Positions 9,501 through 17,492 of a stretch of DNA of 46,908 nucleotides are shown in pieces. How positions within the stretch are numbered: the stretch's first letter is position 1; every line of letters starts with the position of its first letter. Under the pieces are notes generated by a model. It was not told the origin of the DNA and made no database searches. It saw only the letters and a list, made by a program, of their open reading frames with translations. The position numbers and the translations under genes are program-made. Source of the stretch: an uncultured Roseibium sp. (lineage in GTDB: Bacteria > Pseudomonadota > Alphaproteobacteria > Rhizobiales > Stappiaceae); contig NZ_CANMNP010000021.1 of the NCBI RefSeq assembly GCF_947499295.1, forward strand, positions 66,092 to 112,999. Reading direction: 5' to 3'.

Positions 9501-12500
9501 AGGTCGTCATCGTGGTCTCCACCTTTCAGATTGTCGTCAGCTGAGCCGCCAAGAAGTGTGTCCTTACCGGATCCACCTTCCAGGGTGTCGTTGTGGTCGC
9601 CGCCCAAAAGCACGTCATTGCCGCTACCGCCATAAAGTCGGTCCGCGCCTGTCCAGCCAATCAGAACATCTGTTCCGTCCTCGCCGTACAGAGTGTCATT
9701 GCCATCACCACCATGCAGCCAGTCATTGCCGGCATTGCCGTTCAGGGTGTCGGTACCGGCTTCACCAAGCAGTTCATCGTTCTCTGTGCCCCCAACAAGA
9801 GAGTCATTGCCAGAACCGCCCAGCAGAGTATCCTTGCCACTTCCACCATTCAGCGTATCGTTGTGGTTGCCTCCGATGAGAATATCGTTGCCATTTTCAC
9901 CGAATAGCTGGTCCGCACCATCGCCACCGTGAAGCCAGTCATTGCCATTGTCGCCTTCTAAGCGATCGTTCCCGCCTTCCCCAAGGAGCTCATCGTTGTG
10001 GTTCCCACCATACAGCTGGTCATCGTGGTTACCGCCAGCAAGCGTATCGTTGTCATCGCCGCCGTAGAGCTTATCTTTTCCGTCGCCGCCGACCAGAAGG
10101 TCTTTGCCTGCCTCTCCGTGGAGAGTATCGTCACCCTTGTCGCCATAAACACGGTCATTGCCAGCATTGCCGTTCACCGTATCATTGCCGTCACCGCCTG
10201 AGAGGGTGTCGTTGTGGTTGCCGCCATAAAGCTGATCGTTTCCTGCTTTTCCTAGAAGTGTGTCTTTACCGTCATCGCCGTAGAGTTTGTCGTTTTCGGT
10301 TCCACCGTCCAGGTAATCGTTGTGTGTGCCACCCCTTAGAATGTCCGCGCCGGCATCGCCAAAAAGCAAGTCGTTCTCAGAACCGCCTTCAAGTGTATCG
10401 TTGCCAGCACCACCCAAAAGTTTGTCGTACCCGCCTTCGCCAAAACCAACGTCGTTGCCACCAGCGCCGTCCATCCAATCGTTATCAGCACCCAGGTGAG
10501 CATTCTCTACCCCTGAATATCCCTGGACGGCGTCGTATCCTGCGCCAGCATATATCGTGACCGGAACTCCGGCAGTTCCATGAACAAAGTCGTAATCTCC
10601 GGGATTCCGCTCGTTCATAACCGTTTGATTGCCTCTAAAGACGTGCTCCTGCATCTTGCCGCTATTTGCGACATTAAATCTGTTGGTTACGTTATCGAAA
10701 TTTGTGACGGTCCAGGCATCCTCTGCTCCGGTCGTTGTCGACCCAACACCCGTGGTGAGGTTCCCAGCACCAACACTCAAGTCATCGGGATTTACAGATA
10801 CATTGCCCGCCCCGGCACCATTGTGAGCACCTGGCGTGGCAGAAGGTGTCGGCTGGCCGTCGAGCACGGAGTTGAAATCATTCGAATCCGTCTCAACAAG
10901 CGTATCTTGGGAAAAGTCGTAGGGCACCGTTCCTGCAAAACGGCTTTCTCCTGAAGCTAAATCTTCAAAAGTGTCAAAGACAAATTGGGCATCTGTCAGT
11001 TGAGAAACGTCAATCCCTTCCAGGACAATCGTTTGGCCGTAGAGGAAGTCGATCTGTGCACCATTGGCAGTCTGGGATAGTTCGAGCTGTTCCAGGGAAA
11101 TAAATGCGCCGATAGCCGATAAGTCAATTCGATCAATGCCGACTTCAAAATCGGTAATGGTGTCTGTTCCCAAAGAGTCTCGGCTTGGCGCAAAGACATC
11201 CTGACCCGTGCCACCTGTCAACAGGTCATTACCAGCTCCGCCTGTTAGAACATCGTTGTCTGCACCGCCCTCTAGGACGTCATCGCCTGCGCCGCCTTGA
11301 AGCATATCCGCGCCCGCGCCGCCGCTTAGAGTATCCGCACCATCTCCTCCCAAGACAAAATCGTCACCAGCCCCTGCAGCGATGTTATCGTCGCCAGCAC
11401 CAGCATCGATAAGCTCGCTTGCCGTAGTCGCATTCAAAGTGTTGCTTTCTGCATTGAGTTTTTCGAAGGAACTGAACTTGGAGATATCCACGAAACTGCC
11501 GTCGGCGAACGTCAGAATTTCAACTTTCTGACCAGAGTCGACAGACCAGCTCTTTAGAAGAATCTGGCCATTGTCCTCGGCAAGCCAGCCTTCTCCGGAA
11601 ATTGAGATCATAAGATCGCTGCCGTTGATTGAGAAGGTCAGATTAGTGAAGCTAATGCCTTGCCCAAAAACAACAACATCACCTACAGAGCCGCTTCCGC
11701 TGTCCTCGATCGTGTCATTTCCATCACCAATCGCGTAGGAATAGACATCGTCGCCACTACCGCCGGAAAGAACGTCATTCCCTGCTCCACCTTGGATGAG
11801 ATCATTGCCATCTCCTCCAGTGATTATGTCATCGCCAGTGTCTCCGCGAAGAAGGTCATCGCCGGCCTCGCCGTGAATTATGTCATCTCCATTGGAGCCG
11901 ACGAGACTATCACCTCCTTGACCTCCATGGAGAGTGTCGTTCCCGTCTCCTCCGTCCACTCGATCTTGCCCTTGACCAGCATTGATCGTGTCGTCACCAA
12001 GGTCACCGAAAACAACATCATCAGCATCGCCTGCGTTAATTACATCATTTCCATCTCTTGCCGAGATGAAATCGCGATTGCTCGAGCCAGATAGCGTTTG
12101 TGCCGCGTCATCTCCCTGCAAGAATGTAAGTTCTGAAAGCTGAAGGGATGTGCCATCAGCCATAAGAATGTGTTCAACTCGATTGTCCGCACTCAAGCCC
12201 CAATCTTTAATGGTAATTGAGCCTTCAAGCACCGGTAGGTTGAGTTGCGCTGCAATCGATGCTTCCTCAGAGGTTTCTTCAAAGAAGGCGATAACAAGAT
12301 TGTTTCCGACAATTTGTATGTTTAGGTCGGATACAGAGATACCTTGTCCGAAAGCGATTACGTCGCCGGACGAATGACTGCCTAAGGTCTCTTCGATAAC
12401 GTCGTGGCCATCGCCTCGAGCGTAGATATAGACATCATTTCCTGAGCCGCCGCGAAGGGTATCAGCGCCCTCATCGCCATAGAGTTCGTCATCGCCAGCC

Positions 12501-15283
12501 TCACCATTCAACACATCGTTGCCGCTTCCACCGCGCAACTGATCTGCGTTGGCAGCGCCTGTCAGAACATCGGCTCCGCCCTCACCACGAAGAGTGTAAC
12601 CAATCGAGATTTCGCCAGAGATAAGGGCACCGTTTGCATCAATATCTGCAAATTCGCTCCATGTGGTCAGACTGTCGTCATCACCGTGAAGGTTGTCATT
12701 TCCTTCACTACCAACCGCAGCTTCGGCTTCGAAATCTGACAAGATCAATGAAACACCGGTATCGCCGTCAACCATAAGGGTGTCGAAACCATCACCACCG
12801 GATATTGTTGCCCGTCCAGCTAGGGCACCCGCGACATCTGCATGGTCGATCACGAGCGTGTCATTACCCGCTCCACCTAAGACACTGTCTTCTCCAGCTC
12901 CTCCTATGAGCACGTCACTGCCAGCTCCACCGGTCAAAGTGTCATTACCAGCACCACCTTCTAACAACACTTTCTCGAGTTTACCGGCCGCATTGATTTG
13001 ATTGTCCTCATCGCTTCCAAGCACTGAGGACCAATCCGACGTAATCAGCGTGCCTGTCGCAATACTGTCGCTACCGAGGTTAAAATCGACAGGATCACCG
13101 TCGCTGATTTTACGGCGCTTGGTGATGTTGGCAGGAGCATTGTCAACGCTTTCATATTCGATGACATCGTTGCCGTCTGCATCGACGGACCTCTTCACGC
13201 CAAGATCTGAATATCCTAGTGTGACATCGCCAACCAGGATTATCTCTTGTTCACCATCAACTCCTGTGCGCACAGCATTTGTAAGCCCATGAATTGCGGT
13301 GTAGTCGGAAAGAGTAACCGTGGTTTCTGATGTTCGGGTAAGTCTGATTTCAGAAATACCATGATCTTGGAGGGTTTTTAGTTCGCCTGCGTCAACTTCT
13401 GCGTCCCCATCAACATCTTGCCATATTCGAAACTCTCCCCAACTTGCATCGTTTATATTGAACAAGCCATCGTGATTGCTATCGAATAGAGTTGCTAAAG
13501 CCTCCAGATCTGTGTCATCAGCCTCAGTTAAGTTACCAAGTGCAATTTCGGCTGCGCGATTGATCTGGCCGTCTTCGTGCTCGTCCCAAACAAGCAAGCC
13601 ATCATCTTTTCCAACCCAAGCAGTCTTCTCCACAAAGCCATCATCATCAAAGTCGAACTCGGTGAAAGATCGATCGAACGGTAAAATTTCGAGGCCATCG
13701 CCATCGAGATCTAGAATGATCGGCTTCCCACCGGCGCTTTCACCGGATCCGTTTGAGTTCCCGTACCTTCCTTCTGCCTCAGCTCTGCGAAATTCGCGTG
13801 CACTGACCACGCCATCATTGTCGTAATCGCCGAGACCACCGCTGCCAACACCGGTGCGCCATGAGTCATTGTGGTTTGGTTGGGGGTCGTGTCTATCATC
13901 GCCAGAGCCACCCCTTTCGCTTTCAACGCGAGCCTGCGCGCGCTTGAATGCGAGCTCATATTGCAAAAAACCTTGGGCGCTAACGTTATCACCGCCTCGA
14001 GCTTCATACTCAGCAATCGAAGCGGCTCGAGCTGCTATTTCACCTCCACCAGCGGCATATGCACCATAAGCTACTGCCTCAGCACGACCAGCAGCACTTT
14101 CAGCATAGCTTTCATTCCTAGCGACTTGCTCAGTTACATAACTTTCGAAAGCCGATTTGTTGACTTCGTAATGTCTACCAGATCCTGCGCCAACCGAATA
14201 TGCTTGGCCTTCACGGGTCGCCCAGCCAGGATACTCTACACCTCGTCCATCATTCCAAGAATCGTTGTGTACGCGCAAGCCGCCGGCGATGTAGGTATGA
14301 AAGTCCTCAACCTCGAAATTGTAAGTTTTCCAGCCTCTTTTAAAGACCGGCGCGACCGCAAGATTTCCATTTTCGGGATAGACATAGCCTTCCACCTGTT
14401 CGAACATCTCTGCGGTTTCTGCGGAATAAAGAATGCGCTCCGACGTTACAACAACTTCAGAGCCACTCTCGAGTACTAGAACACCTTGTCCGTGCTCTAC
14501 CAATTTCTCAATCTCTTTAAAATTACCAGAAGATGTTAGAAAATGATGATATGGCGTTGTAATTAATTCCCTATATTCCTCGCCCTCGCGCCAAGTTAGT
14601 CGAATTAATTCTTCCGTTATATTTTCAAATACACTAAGCACTTTCTTTTCGACGAGCTTACCGTCTGTTGCCCCATCCATTTGACTAAACGAAAGCACGT
14701 AGTCTCCTGGCTTTATGTCCTTAATTTCAACAAGAGAATTATTGACTGACTTGATCAATGTGTTTCCGACAAAACACTTAGACAGGTCTGATGCTGGGCC
14801 TAATTCTTTACTTTCAATAAAGTATTCAAAACTTACGAGGTGAGCAGGGATTTTTAGCCCGACACCGCCGACTACTGAGATACTGGCTGGCCACGGGCTT
14901 TCTTGGCCGGGTATATACGAAAATGTAAGTCCGAGTAAGCCTGCGGCACCATAGCTATGAAAGGGGCCAGAGTAGTCCTTAGGCGCTCCATTGAACACGG
15001 GCACTTCCGCGAAAGCACCTAATCCAAAACTATTAGCACCTCCCTTAGAAAAAAATTTCTCTTCGTAGTCGTATACTGTGTAAGTTCCATTATTATTATT
15101 TCTAACGATAGTTCCGTCATCGAGTTGGTTAAGATCACCGACTGGGGCAAATTTTGATGACTTTATTTTTTCAAAATCACTCTCAGAGATTGTTCTTGTG
15201 CTGGCTCCAGCTAAAAACTGCTGACCAAAATTAATAGTCCCAAGAACAAAATCAAAGCCTACGCCGATTGAACTATCTGACAT
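6554..15283 (-). CDS. Giant RTX protein with N-terminal domain and Hint (intein-like) domain, type I secretion type
   Basis: A 2909-residue protein. Residues 1-169 are an unrecognised Gly-rich domain. Residues 170-340 are a Hint domain: C170 opens it (CFVGNTLI), then KPGDYVLSF, TPYHHF (243-248), and FHTYIAGGLRVHN closing at H339-N340 with D341 after. About 486-635 hold EF-hand-like loops (DYDNDGVVSAREF, DEHEDGQINRAAE, DSNHDGLFNIND, DVDGDAEVDAGEL). From about 775 come RTX nonapeptides, with haemolysin-related modules (GDVIAFGQGIS, GDVVVFGQGIS). About 1580-2240 is an almost unbroken RTX array with many GGNHND-type variants. About 2310-2500 are He_PIG/cadherin-like domains. Then come three roughly 100-residue repeats (...GIDTLIYTG..) and a C terminus ending DDFLFV, typical of type I secretion. 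The start has AAAGGA upstream. It is the last gene of a GNAT / two-helix / RTX operon. Likely secreted; toxin or adhesin role is inference. Confidence 0.93.
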   Translation of the reverse strand: MSDSSIGVGFDFVLGTINFGQQFLAGASTRTISESDFEKIKSSKFAPVGDLNQLDDGTIVRNNNNGTYTVYDYEEKFFSKGGANSFGLGAFAEVPVFNGAPKDYSGPFHSYGAAGLLGLTFSYIPGQESPWPASISVVGGVGLKIPAHLVSFEYFIESKELGPASDLSKCFVGNTLIKSVNNSLVEIKDIKPGDYVLSFSQMDGATDGKLVEKKVLSVFENITEELIRLTWREGEEYRELITTPYHHFLTSSGNFKEIEKLVEHGQGVLVLESGSEVVVTSERILYSAETAEMFEQVEGYVYPENGNLAVAPVFKRGWKTYNFEVEDFHTYIAGGLRVHNDSWNDGRGVEYPGWATREGQAYSVGAGSGRHYEVNKSAFESYVTEQVARNESYAESAAGRAEAVAYGAYAAGGGEIAARAASIAEYEARGGDNVSAQGFLQYELAFKRAQARVESERGGSGDDRHDPQPNHNDSWRTGVGSGGLGDYDNDGVVSAREFRRAEAEGRYGNSNGSGESAGGKPIILDLDGDGLEILPFDRSFTEFDFDDDGFVEKTAWVGKDDGLLVWDEHEDGQINRAAEIALGNLTEADDTDLEALATLFDSNHDGLFNINDASWGEFRIWQDVDGDAEVDAGELKTLQDHGISEIRLTRTSETTVTLSDYTAIHGLTNAVRTGVDGEQEIILVGDVTLGYSDLGVKRSVDADGNDVIEYESVDNAPANITKRRKISDGDPVDFNLGSDSIATGTLITSDWSSVLGSDEDNQINAAGKLEKVLLEGGAGNDTLTGGAGSDVLIGGAGEDSVLGGAGNDTLVIDHADVAGALAGRATISGGDGFDTLMVDGDTGVSLILSDFEAEAAVGSEGNDNLHGDDDSLTTWSEFADIDANGALISGEISIGYTLRGEGGADVLTGAANADQLRGGSGNDVLNGEAGDDELYGDEGADTLRGGSGNDVYIYARGDGHDVIEETLGSHSSGDVIAFGQGISVSDLNIQIVGNNLVIAFFEETSEEASIAAQLNLPVLEGSITIKDWGLSADNRVEHILMADGTSLQLSELTFLQGDDAAQTLSGSSNRDFISARDGNDVINAGDADDVVFGDLGDDTINAGQGQDRVDGGDGNDTLHGGQGGDSLVGSNGDDIIHGEAGDDLLRGDTGDDIITGGDGNDLIQGGAGNDVLSGGSGDDVYSYAIGDGNDTIEDSGSGSVGDVVVFGQGISFTNLTFSINGSDLMISISGEGWLAEDNGQILLKSWSVDSGQKVEILTFADGSFVDISKFSSFEKLNAESNTLNATTASELIDAGAGDDNIAAGAGDDFVLGGDGADTLSGGAGADMLQGGAGDDVLEGGADNDVLTGGAGNDLLTGGTGQDVFAPSRDSLGTDTITDFEVGIDRIDLSAIGAFISLEQLELSQTANGAQIDFLYGQTIVLEGIDVSQLTDAQFVFDTFEDLASGESRFAGTVPYDFSQDTLVETDSNDFNSVLDGQPTPSATPGAHNGAGAGNVSVNPDDLSVGAGNLTTGVGSTTTGAEDAWTVTNFDNVTNRFNVANSGKMQEHVFRGNQTVMNERNPGDYDFVHGTAGVPVTIYAGAGYDAVQGYSGVENAHLGADNDWMDGAGGNDVGFGEGGYDKLLGGAGNDTLEGGSENDLLFGDAGADILRGGTHNDYLDGGTENDKLYGDDGKDTLLGKAGNDQLYGGNHNDTLSGGDGNDTVNGNAGNDRVYGDKGDDTLHGEAGKDLLVGGDGKDKLYGGDDNDTLAGGNHDDQLYGGNHNDELLGEGGNDRLEGDNGNDWLHGGDGADQLFGENGNDILIGGNHNDTLNGGSGKDTLLGGSGNDSLVGGTENDELLGEAGTDTLNGNAGNDWLHGGDGNDTLYGEDGTDVLIGWTGADRLYGGSGNDVLLGGDHNDTLEGGSGKDTLLGGSADDNLKGGDHDDDLQGEAGNDTLNGNAGNDYLHGGEGNDTIYGEAGSDVLIGWTGNDKLYGGAENDVLIGGEGTDELFGGSENDELFGEAGNDELQGDSGDDILIGGDGNDTLLGGADNDTLQGDAGDDYIQGDAGNDVIYGVSGNNWLHGGSGSDVVYGGVDNDTIYGGSGSDLILGAGGSDLIDGGTNADEIHGGSGHDIIAGGDGDDLVLGEDGDDTLQGGGGADKLFGGSGKDKIEGGEGADELSGEAGNDQLFGEGGDDTLAGGSGADLLEGGSGNDQLSGGFGNDFLKGGAGDDVLYGGDGNDIFIYALGDGNDVIVEGDIGHNTLILNGINANDVLISSSAEGIKYEFVDGGSLILRHQIVDGTIGISQVVFDDGTIWYDRKITGEGYLPVAINAIENAVHSSSAAWSFTVPDNVFTDADGDSLTYSASLADGSPLPSWLVFDATTRTFSGTPPQGFDSTLSLKVAASDGTAAAEAEFDLTVTQANAAPEANGDTGYSTNLFSAVTIASATLLANDLDADGNALSIVSVSNASDGSVSLNQDGDVVFTPSGAFTGFVTFDYTVSDGELTATATVEVNVTGPVATSGDDVLSGTSADETIDGLAGNDTINGFDGDDTLIGGAGADSLDGGNGNDTIYADAADTWFGGAAGIDTLIYQGSDNRQYSMDHGSFENMNAGSGNNTIWGNGSVNIIDGEGGDDVIHGYGGDDTLTGGAGADSLMGGDGNDTVYGDAADIWFSGDAGIDTLIYTGVNDFSYALDNGGFEHMMAGAGNNSIHGGATDNLLDGQAGDDHIQGWGGNDTLIGGAGSDTLQGGDGNDIVYADASDAWFSGDGGIDTLIYTGTDDRQYSLIQGAFEHVEMGGGNNVVWGTSTDNTVDGQAGSDTLYGDGGADRLIGGGGADHLVGGVGSDTFVFKLGDTGHDTVADFEAGAGSEDAIEFESGLFASFAAVLAVATDDGVSTTIAIDNDTSILLQNVVVGNLHQDDFLFV

Positions 15284-15295
15284 CGGATTTTTCCT

Positions 15296-15571
15296 TTAAC
15301 AGATTTCTACAAGGTAAGTTGAAACAAAAGGGAGGGTAACGAACCAAAGAATAGACAATATGAAAAGAAACCTTATTGCTATTACCTTATTTCTGTTTTC
15401 CTTAACTTTTCTAAATAGATATATGTCGAGTATTACTTCAAGTAGATTTATTCTCCCTGAGAAATTGAAGAAAATAAAGATAATTAGAAACCCCATGATC
15501 ATTGGCGCTAAGTAGAAATACTCAATATTTACTTGCGTATTAATAAAACACAGTTCATTTTGACTTCTCAT
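15296..15571 (-). CDS. Small two-helix membrane protein upstream of RTX gene
   Basis: A 91-residue protein with two hydrophobic segments (LAPMIMGFLIIFIFFNF, about residues 21-37; FLFILSILWFVTLPFVSTYL, about 68-87) joined by a basic loop (RKVKENRNK). No family recognised. The stop lies 12 bp before the RTX start and overlaps its ribosome-binding region, so the two are surely co-transcribed; the GNAT gene ends 48 bp upstream. The AT-rich codon use differs from the chromosomal genes on the left. A small inner-membrane protein coupled to a secreted toxin-like giant could be an immunity protein, a secretion accessory, or a lysis/holin-like factor. None can be shown from sequence. Confidence 0.7.
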   Translation of the reverse strand: MRSQNELCFINTQVNIEYFYLAPMIMGFLIIFIFFNFSGRINLLEVILDIYLFRKVKENRNKVIAIRFLFILSILWFVTLPFVSTYLVEIC

Positions 15572-15619
15572 AAGACGTCATCCAGCCCACTAACTAAATT
15601 AGGAGTGCGTACGACGCAC

Positions 15620-16240
15620 TTAGTCGACGTAATTCCCGCCAACTGTTTTGAAGCCCAGTCTTCTAAAAAAACCATCAGATCGTGCAGCGTCCACACCATT
15701 TGTGACGTGAATTAGCAAATGTTCACAACCGCGCGCATTGGCCCAATGCCTTAGCGCCTTCACAAGACCTATTGAAACTTTTCCGCCGAGTAAGGTTCCA
15801 GAAATTTTATCAGAGACATTCAGTGTTTGAACTGTTGCAATTAAGCCGCCAGAGCCAAGGAAGTATTCTCCAGCGCGAACAGATGCAAAGCCATAAAGGC
15901 CGTTCTCTTGAAGGGGAGCATCAACATTTGGCGTGGCATATATGAGACCATTTCGATCAGGGCGATTAATAGCACTCTCAAATATCGTTCGTGCCTTTTC
16001 TTCTGAAAACACAATGTCACGAAAGACCGTGTTGGAGTGCGCCTCCTTCGCCAAAAAGATACCTGCGCGAAAGTCGGTATCAGTTCCGTTTACGAGACGG
16101 AATTTCATTTTCTGCGTTGCCGGATTTGATGACGGTGAAGAATTTGCCAGCCGATTTTTGTTGGCTCTCTCGGCTGGCTCTGACAAAGTCTCATATGAAG
16201 GCATTTCAACCCTAGTTGAAGAGCCCCGACCCTTTCTCAT
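15620..16240 (-). CDS. GNAT-family acyltransferase, first gene of the RTX operon
   Basis: A 206-residue protein. The first 44 residues are Ser/Arg-rich and probably disordered. The rest has the GNAT pattern: a strand/helix start (KFRLVNGTDTDFRAGIFLAKEAH), central strands (GLYGFASVRAGEYFLGSGG), an acceptor-helix region (GGKVSIGLVKALRHWANARGCEHLLIHV) and the final FFRRLGFKTVGGNYV typical of the fold's C terminus. Substrate unknown. It precedes the two-helix gene by 48 bp and the giant RTX gene. RTX cytolysins are classically activated by HlyC, a distant GNAT-fold lysine acyltransferase encoded just before the toxin. This protein does not look like HlyC itself, so a role in modifying the RTX product is inference from position and fold. 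GGGGG lies before ATG 16240; ATG 16108 is a weaker alternative. Confidence 0.75.
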   Translation of the reverse strand: MRKGRGSSTRVEMPSYETLSEPAERANKNRLANSSPSSNPATQKMKFRLVNGTDTDFRAGIFLAKEAHSNTVFRDIVFSEEKARTIFESAINRPDRNGLIYATPNVDAPLQENGLYGFASVRAGEYFLGSGGLIATVQTLNVSDKISGTLLGGKVSIGLVKALRHWANARGCEHLLIHVTNGVDAARSDGFFRRLGFKTVGGNYVD

Positions 16241-16256
16241 TGAATACCCCCATGAT

Positions 16257-16280
16257 CTGTCGGTTCCTTACAACCGACAG
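16257..16280 (-). promoter_or_regulatory. Hairpin/operator in the leader of the GNAT-RTX operon
   Basis: A perfect 9-bp inverted repeat (CTGTCGGTT / AACCGACAG, 6-nt loop) ends 16 nt before the GNAT start codon. Its position suits an operator or a leader hairpin controlling the whole operon. The 450 bp between it and the right 239-bp repeat are AT-rich with no gene I can support. Confidence 0.45.
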
Positions 16281-16737
16281 GCAGTACAAAATTAAAAGAT
16301 ACCTTTGTACTTAATTGCAAACCAAGCCCTACCCTCTGGTTGCATCTTCGGCCATAACAGCATCTCAAAAATTAACCTTCAACCTAGCGATAATACGTAT
16401 GGACTTCGCCAGCTTTAGGTTGCAACGGCTAAGAGTTTGATCATGTCTGTGAGCGAATACACGACGTCTTGTCAGCCTAGGATATTGCGGCCCAATACAA
16501 CCTAGAGCGCATCTAATTTGAGAGGAACGAATGTGATGTTACGATTGTGCGTTTGTCTGACTCAAAGCCCTCACCGATGGAGGATTTTAAGTCCTAGTTA
16601 TTTAGATACAAGATATTGATTTTAATCATATTTTTTTACTATTTTATGTGTATGTGTAAGATATTGTGTAAGAGTTTTTCGGTGTAATTCAGAATATTGC
16701 TGCAAAAAGCGGCACTCAAAAGCCGCATAAAAAGCGC

Positions 16738-16976
16738 ACGCGGCGCGCGCGCCGCTACTTATCCATTTGCCCTTCCCAAGCCAATCACAGGCACCGGAAG
16801 GCAGGGTCAAGGCTTTACCGCGCCAGCGGGGCCGAACGGCCGCCTTGACGTTGACAACGGGCCTGTCACTTAAAAATCAGGCAAATGACCTCTGCTGCTG
16901 ATGAAGGCGGACGAACCGCATAGTGCGGTTCGGATGGTATCCCTTAGCCAATGCAGCACACCGGAAGCGGTGTGCC
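16738..16976. repeat. 239-bp direct repeat, right copy
   Basis: Same length and order as 6315-6553, about 89% identical. Palindrome, hairpin (CGAACCGCA-TAG-TGCGGTTCG) and long-range arms are kept; a second hairpin is stronger here (GCACACCG-GAAG-CGGTGTGC). The minus strand stays open through both copies with mostly mild changes (TLP[A/S]GACDWLGKGKWISS), so a small coding role cannot be excluded. It lies downstream of the 17122-17484 gene in that gene's direction. Confidence 0.85.
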
Positions 16977-17121
16977 GCGTATTCGATATCAAAGAATGAA
17001 CAATTGCCCTAATCATCCAAAAACCATTGAACCTGGTCTTGCCGCGGGTTTCCGTCGACAAAACGAACTTAAACGATATTGCATCGCTAAACTGTGTTCT
17101 TGAATAAATAGATAACTAAGA

Positions 17122-17484
17122 TCAACACGCAGCGTTGGCAGCACGTTCCACAGATTGCACGCAATGGGCACGAATGGATATGTGGTCTAGCTTGAACTTT
17201 TTCTTGTCTCGGAACCCACCGTGATAAGCAAAAACACTCAGTGCATGTTGGACAGAGTCTTTGCCGAGGGAATATGCTTCAGCAAATCTCGCAACAATAA
17301 GGGGAGCGTCCGGACTATTGAACGTTTGCTCCGTCAAGCAAATTTGCAAACATGCATATCGTTTATTGCAATATTCAATATTAAACCACACCTCAGCTTG
17401 CCCATCGATACAAGTCGCCGCGCGAACCGTATTTGGAACGATAGTAATCGCAACTACGAAAGTAAATAGAATTAGTTTCTTCAT
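17122..17484 (-). CDS. Small secreted cysteine-containing protein following the patatin-like gene
   Basis: A 120-residue protein with a clear signal peptide (MKKLILFTFVVAITIVPNTVRA, cleavage about A22). The mature part has six cysteines (ATC, YC, AC, IC, HC and the final C), suggesting disulfides in the periplasm or outside. No family recognised. ATG 17484 is preceded by GAGG at 8 nt; the GTG four codons earlier is less likely. It begins 8 bp after the patatin-like stop, so the two are one transcription unit. An inhibitor, immunity protein or secreted partner for the lipase are possible readings, all inference. Confidence 0.7.
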   Translation of the reverse strand: MKKLILFTFVVAITIVPNTVRAATCIDGQAEVWFNIEYCNKRYACLQICLTEQTFNSPDAPLIVARFAEAYSLGKDSVQHALSVFAYHGGFRDKKKFKLDHISIRAHCVQSVERAANAAC

Positions 17485-17492
17485 AGTAAGCC

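Noticed and set aside
8560..10540. CRISPR-like short repeats
   Set aside because: The periodic 27-bp pattern is the codon image of RTX nonapeptides in a single open frame, with no constant repeat and unique spacers.
7142..12094. Several long plus-strand frames rich in Ile, Val and Ala across the RTX gene
   Set aside because: They are antisense shadows of the RTX repeats; no ribosome sites and no family features.
15620..16240. True HlyC-type toxin-activating acyltransferase
   Set aside because: Sequence pattern is that of general GNAT enzymes; I cannot see HlyC-specific motifs, so only the broader family is called.
6315..16976. Template/variable repeat pair of a diversity-generating retroelement
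   Set aside because: Differences between copies are not limited to adenines, the left copy lies outside the RTX coding sequence, and no reverse transcriptase is present.
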